Assembly: GCA_903897005.1 (NCBI GenBank)
Contig: CAITZZ010000074.1
Span: 1 to 51,758 of the forward strand
Reading direction: 5' to 3'
DNA: 51,758 nucleotides
Origin: an uncultured beta proteobacterium
Lineage (GTDB): Bacteria; Pseudomonadota; Gammaproteobacteria; Burkholderiales; Burkholderiaceae_C
Under the pieces are notes generated by a model that saw only the letters and a program-made list of their open reading frames with translations, was not told where the DNA came from and searched no databases. Of the stretch, positions 49,030 through 51,758 are shown piece after piece (position 1 is the first letter of the stretch; the number at the start of each line of letters is the position of its first letter). The position numbers were made by a program, and so were the translations under genes.

Positions 49030-49451
49030 TGCTATACGTCGATACCAGTGTTTTGGTGGCGCTTTGCACCAACGAGGCAAAGACTGCCGATGTACTCAAG
49101 TGGTACGCCACCTGCACTGATGAAGTGGCATCTGCTGCCTGGTGCGTTACTGAATTTGCCAGTGCGTTGGGCATCAAGCAACGCACCGGGCAATTGACCA
49201 AGGCACAGGCGCGGGCCGCATGGGTTCAGTTCGAGCGCATGTGCGCCAACGACCTGCAGTTACTACCCGTCGAGGCGACGACGTTCCACAAGGCGGCGAT
49301 GTTGACCATGGACGCGGCCGCGGGGTTGCGTGCAGGCGACGCCTTGCATCTTGCCTGCGCCATGGAAGCCAAGGCGCAGGGCCTGATGACTTTAGATACA
49401 GTGATGGCAAAGAATGCCAAGCGCTGCAAAGTCAAAACCGTGGCAATTTAG
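49029..49451 (+). CDS. type II TA toxin, PIN domain (module 2)
   Basis: MLYVDTSVLVALCTNEAKTADVLKWY...AGDALHLACAMEAKAQGLMTLDTVMAKNAKR; TGATG coupling. Confidence 0.92.
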   Translation: MLYVDTSVLVALCTNEAKTADVLKWYATCTDEVASAAWCVTEFASALGIKQRTGQLTKAQARAAWVQFERMCANDLQLLPVEATTFHKAAMLTMDAAAGLRAGDALHLACAMEAKAQGLMTLDTVMAKNAKRCKVKTVAI

Positions 49452-49458
49452 CAATTAA

Positions 49459-49776
49459 TCAACCGGGCGTCACTAGATGGCCGTAACGGTTTCGCAACTG
49501 CAGGTAGCCACGCTCGGGCGTGCTGCCGGCATAGCCACGAAAAAGGCTGGTCCACATGTGCCAGTGCGTGTCAACAAAGCCGGGCATGCAAATGGTGTAG
49601 CTGCCGTCGATCTCCTGCGCGTCCGGCGCCTGAAGTTTGCGGCCCACGGCGACGATAGCGCCATCGCGAACATGGACGTCACCGCCAGCGATTTCACCCA
49701 GCTGTGGATCCATGGTGACCACGTTGGCGCCGCGGATGACGAACTCGGTGCGCTCAGGCTGTGGATGGGTTTGCAT
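49459..49776 (-). pseudogene. amidohydrolase family protein, truncated to its N-terminal ~105 aa
   Basis: VIRGANVVTMDPQLGEIAGGDVHVRDGAIVAVG...MPGFVDTHWHMWTSLFRG (HxH metal motif), then a stop shortly after GHLVTP; no catalytic C-terminal part present. Confidence 0.8.
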
Positions 49777-49798
49777 GTCTTTCTCGACGGATGGGAAG

Positions 49799-50950
49799 CT
49801 AGGCGGTCTGCCCCAGGGCGGGATTGATCAGGTACTTTGTTCCGGTCGCGCGCTTGCCGTATTCAGCAATTTCGCTCATTTGCAGTGCTTGGGCAAGTGA
49901 AATCTCCTTTGAGTAGGTACTGGCAAAAGTAGTCTTGAGCTCTCTGACCACACGCTGTTTCAGTGATTGCGCTGCTTCAGCGCCAATTCGTTGCAAGAAC
50001 GGAAACAACAGCCATCCGCCTATTCCCCATGCCATGCCAAAGCTTCGGTTGAACTCGGTTGGGCTGGTGTCGAGGCCGCCATAGATGTAGACCTGTTTAT
50101 GGGTTGTGGAGCCATAACGGCTGTACTCTTTGGCGCTCTTGTTCAGCGCCGCCTCCATGCAGGTCAAGATTTGCCCGGCCAGTTTGCCACCACCTGTGGC
50201 GTCAAAGGCAACGGTCGCCCCGGTGGCGATAAGCGCCGCTGTGAGGTCAGCCATGAAGGTGCTTGAGGCGGTGTTGCAGACATACTTTGCCCCGAGGGAT
50301 CTGAGAATCCCTTCCTGCTCGGGCTTGCGTACGATGTTCACCAAGGCGATCTCGTCTTTGATGCAGATCTTGTTGAGCATCTGTCCAAGGTTTGAGGCCG
50401 CCGCGGTATGCACGATCGCCTTGTGACCTTCGCGGCGCATGGTCTCGACCATGCCGAGCGCGGTTAGTGGGTTAACGAAGCAGGATGCGCCCTCGGCGGG
50501 TGACGTGCCGACAGGCAGCAGCAGGCATTGATCAACCTTGATGCATCGGTACTGCGCGTACATGGCACCTCCGATGACTGCCACCGTCTTTCCGAGCAAT
50601 GCCTGCGCAGCGCCGGACACTCCGGCTTCGACGACCACGCCGGCACCTTCGTTGCCGACGGGCATGGATTGATCCAGCCGACCCGCCATGCTTTTCAGAA
50701 ATCGCTCAGGAATACTGGCCGTGACCACAGGATGGTCGGCGCTGCCAGATGCCTGGGCAGTGCTCATGTCCGCAGCGCCGAACAATAGTCCGATGTCCGA
50801 AGGATTGATCGGCGAGGCTTCAATTCTGACGACCACCTCGTCTGGCGCAGGTGTCGGAATCACCGTTCTGACCAGTGAAAGCTCCAGTTCGCCGCTGGAC
50901 TTGACCAGGGAGCGCAACTCAAGACCCGTGCGTTTAGTGTCAATACTCAT
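49799..50950 (-). CDS. zinc-binding dehydrogenase / MDR superfamily oxidoreductase
   Basis: PAPDEVVVRIEASPINPSDIGLLFG, VGNEGAGVVVEAG, NPLTALGMVETM, ATGATVAFDATGGGKL. Confidence 0.88.
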   Translation of the reverse strand: MSIDTKRTGLELRSLVKSSGELELSLVRTVIPTPAPDEVVVRIEASPINPSDIGLLFGAADMSTAQASGSADHPVVTASIPERFLKSMAGRLDQSMPVGNEGAGVVVEAGVSGAAQALLGKTVAVIGGAMYAQYRCIKVDQCLLLPVGTSPAEGASCFVNPLTALGMVETMRREGHKAIVHTAAASNLGQMLNKICIKDEIALVNIVRKPEQEGILRSLGAKYVCNTASSTFMADLTAALIATGATVAFDATGGGKLAGQILTCMEAALNKSAKEYSRYGSTTHKQVYIYGGLDTSPTEFNRSFGMAWGIGGWLLFPFLQRIGAEAAQSLKQRVVRELKTTFASTYSKEISLAQALQMSEIAEYGKRATGTKYLINPALGQTA

Positions 50951-51213
50951 CACCATCCTTTTGCTGGAATTCACTCTAGCACATTGCCAATGAACCATGT
51001 GTATCGATGAAACGCGTGGCAAGGACTTTGCTTATCTCGTCCTTCAAATAACCACTTTTGAGTAAGCTGAATACGCTATTTTGGATGCCGGTCAGCAGCC
51101 GTCCATGGCGACCCGCAAAGTGTCTTGAAGCGCCGTTCGAGTGAAAAAGTCCCAAACACCCAGGGCACTGGCTCTTGAAGACACTTGGCTGTCCGCCAGT
51201 TTGACGATCTACC

Positions 51214-51286
51214 TCCTCCAAACCGGGTAGTGGAGGCTACCCGACATAGAAGGTGCCAAGGGTTATCCCTTCCCCGGTTTGGGGGA
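51214..51286 (+). other. nested inverted repeats, candidate structured leader (three-way-junction-like)
   Basis: Outer stem TCCTCCAAACC (51214-51224) / GGTTTGGGGGA (51276-51286); inner hairpins GGGTAG-tggagg-CTACCC (51225-51242) and AAGGG-ttat-CCCTT (51258-51271). Confidence 0.45.
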
Positions 51287-51353
51287 TTTACAACCTTCAA
51301 GGAATTCTTGACACTTGAGCGATGCTGCCACGACACGCGAGGGGGAAAAGGTA

Positions 51354-51557
51354 ATGAAAGATCGGTCTATGAAGCAACACAGAAACTATGCGGCCATTCG
51401 TGTTTGTACGGCCATTGATCGATTTCTTGCCGCCGCATCGGACGCAGAACGAGAGCGAACCAACAAATGGGTGTTGGTGTGGCAAAAGCGGCTTGCCATG
51501 CTGCGAGAGACTGGCGTCGTGCCAAGAAGCAAGGGCGACATCGAGTTTCGACCATGA
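51354..51557 (+). CDS. small hypothetical protein
   Basis: ATG preceded by GAGGGGG; MKDRSMKQHRNYAAIRVCTAIDRFLAAASDAERERTNKWVLVWQKRLAML...; the ORF-track start at 51315 is a TTG. Confidence 0.55.
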   Translation: MKDRSMKQHRNYAAIRVCTAIDRFLAAASDAERERTNKWVLVWQKRLAMLRETGVVPRSKGDIEFRP

Positions 51558-51758
51558 CAAGACCTGCCATCAAGACCAAAATACTCGACGACGGATTGCG
51601 TTACAAATCCAAAGTACTGGGTTCTCCCTTCATTGCTGCAACTTCCTTCCGGGCACCAACCATGTCCTGCTTTCTATGCGGCAACCATCGTGCGCGCTCT
51701 CTGATGGTGACACGCAAGATACTTGGAAAATCACAGGCAGTTTGTTCGCCATCGTGCA
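51554..51758 (+). CDS. hypothetical Cys-rich protein, partial (runs off window end)
   Basis: ATGA overlap with the preceding ORF; MTRPAIKTKILDDGLRYKSKVLGSPFIAATSFRAPTMSCFLCGNHRARSLMVTRKILGKSQAVCSPSC...; CxxC and CxxxC pair. Confidence 0.6.
   Translation, partial: MTRPAIKTKILDDGLRYKSKVLGSPFIAATSFRAPTMSCFLCGNHRARSLMVTRKILGKSQAVCSPSC

Noticed and set aside
51214-51286. Integron attC site
   Set aside because: Nested stems resemble attC in outline, but I find no RYYYAAC / GTTRRRY core sites at the ends and no integrase in the window.
1-51758. CRISPR array, prophage or IS element
   Set aside because: No regularly spaced direct repeats, cas genes, phage structural genes or transposase ORFs were seen on either strand.

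Overview
The window looks like a chromosomal segment of a betaproteobacterium, probably Burkholderiales/Comamonadaceae-like, judged from protein character and gene order. From 1 to about 46.8 kb it is mostly conserved core and metabolic genes: pfk end, SDR and thioesterase, M16 protease, clpB, moaE-moaD-moeA, thrC-hom, alaA-type aminotransferase, peroxiredoxin, PhoH, dnaB, rplI-rpsR-priB-rpsF, a symporter with ppsA and divergent ppsR, BI-1, rlmD-nlpD-pcm-surE, an LldR-type regulator with a lutA-lutC-lutB-dld2-lctP lactate operon, MFS, nitroreductase, flavin reductase, DUF4197, YgbA, EamA and SDR genes. From about 42.9 kb onward there is accessory content: two type II toxin-antitoxin modules with PIN toxins, a 44-bp relic of another vapC, a truncated amidohydrolase, orphan ORFs, strong palindromes, and a possibly structured leader upstream of a small uncharacterised operon that runs off the end of the window. 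I recognised no tRNA, rRNA, CRISPR array, prophage or intact transposase. I did not identify a clearly novel large system. The best leads are the vapC relic, the 51.2 kb three-way-junction-like inverted repeats and the adjacent Cys-rich ORF, the DUF4212/symporter fusion coupled to ppsA, and the operator pair of the lactate operon. All family calls come from reading the translations; no database search was run.
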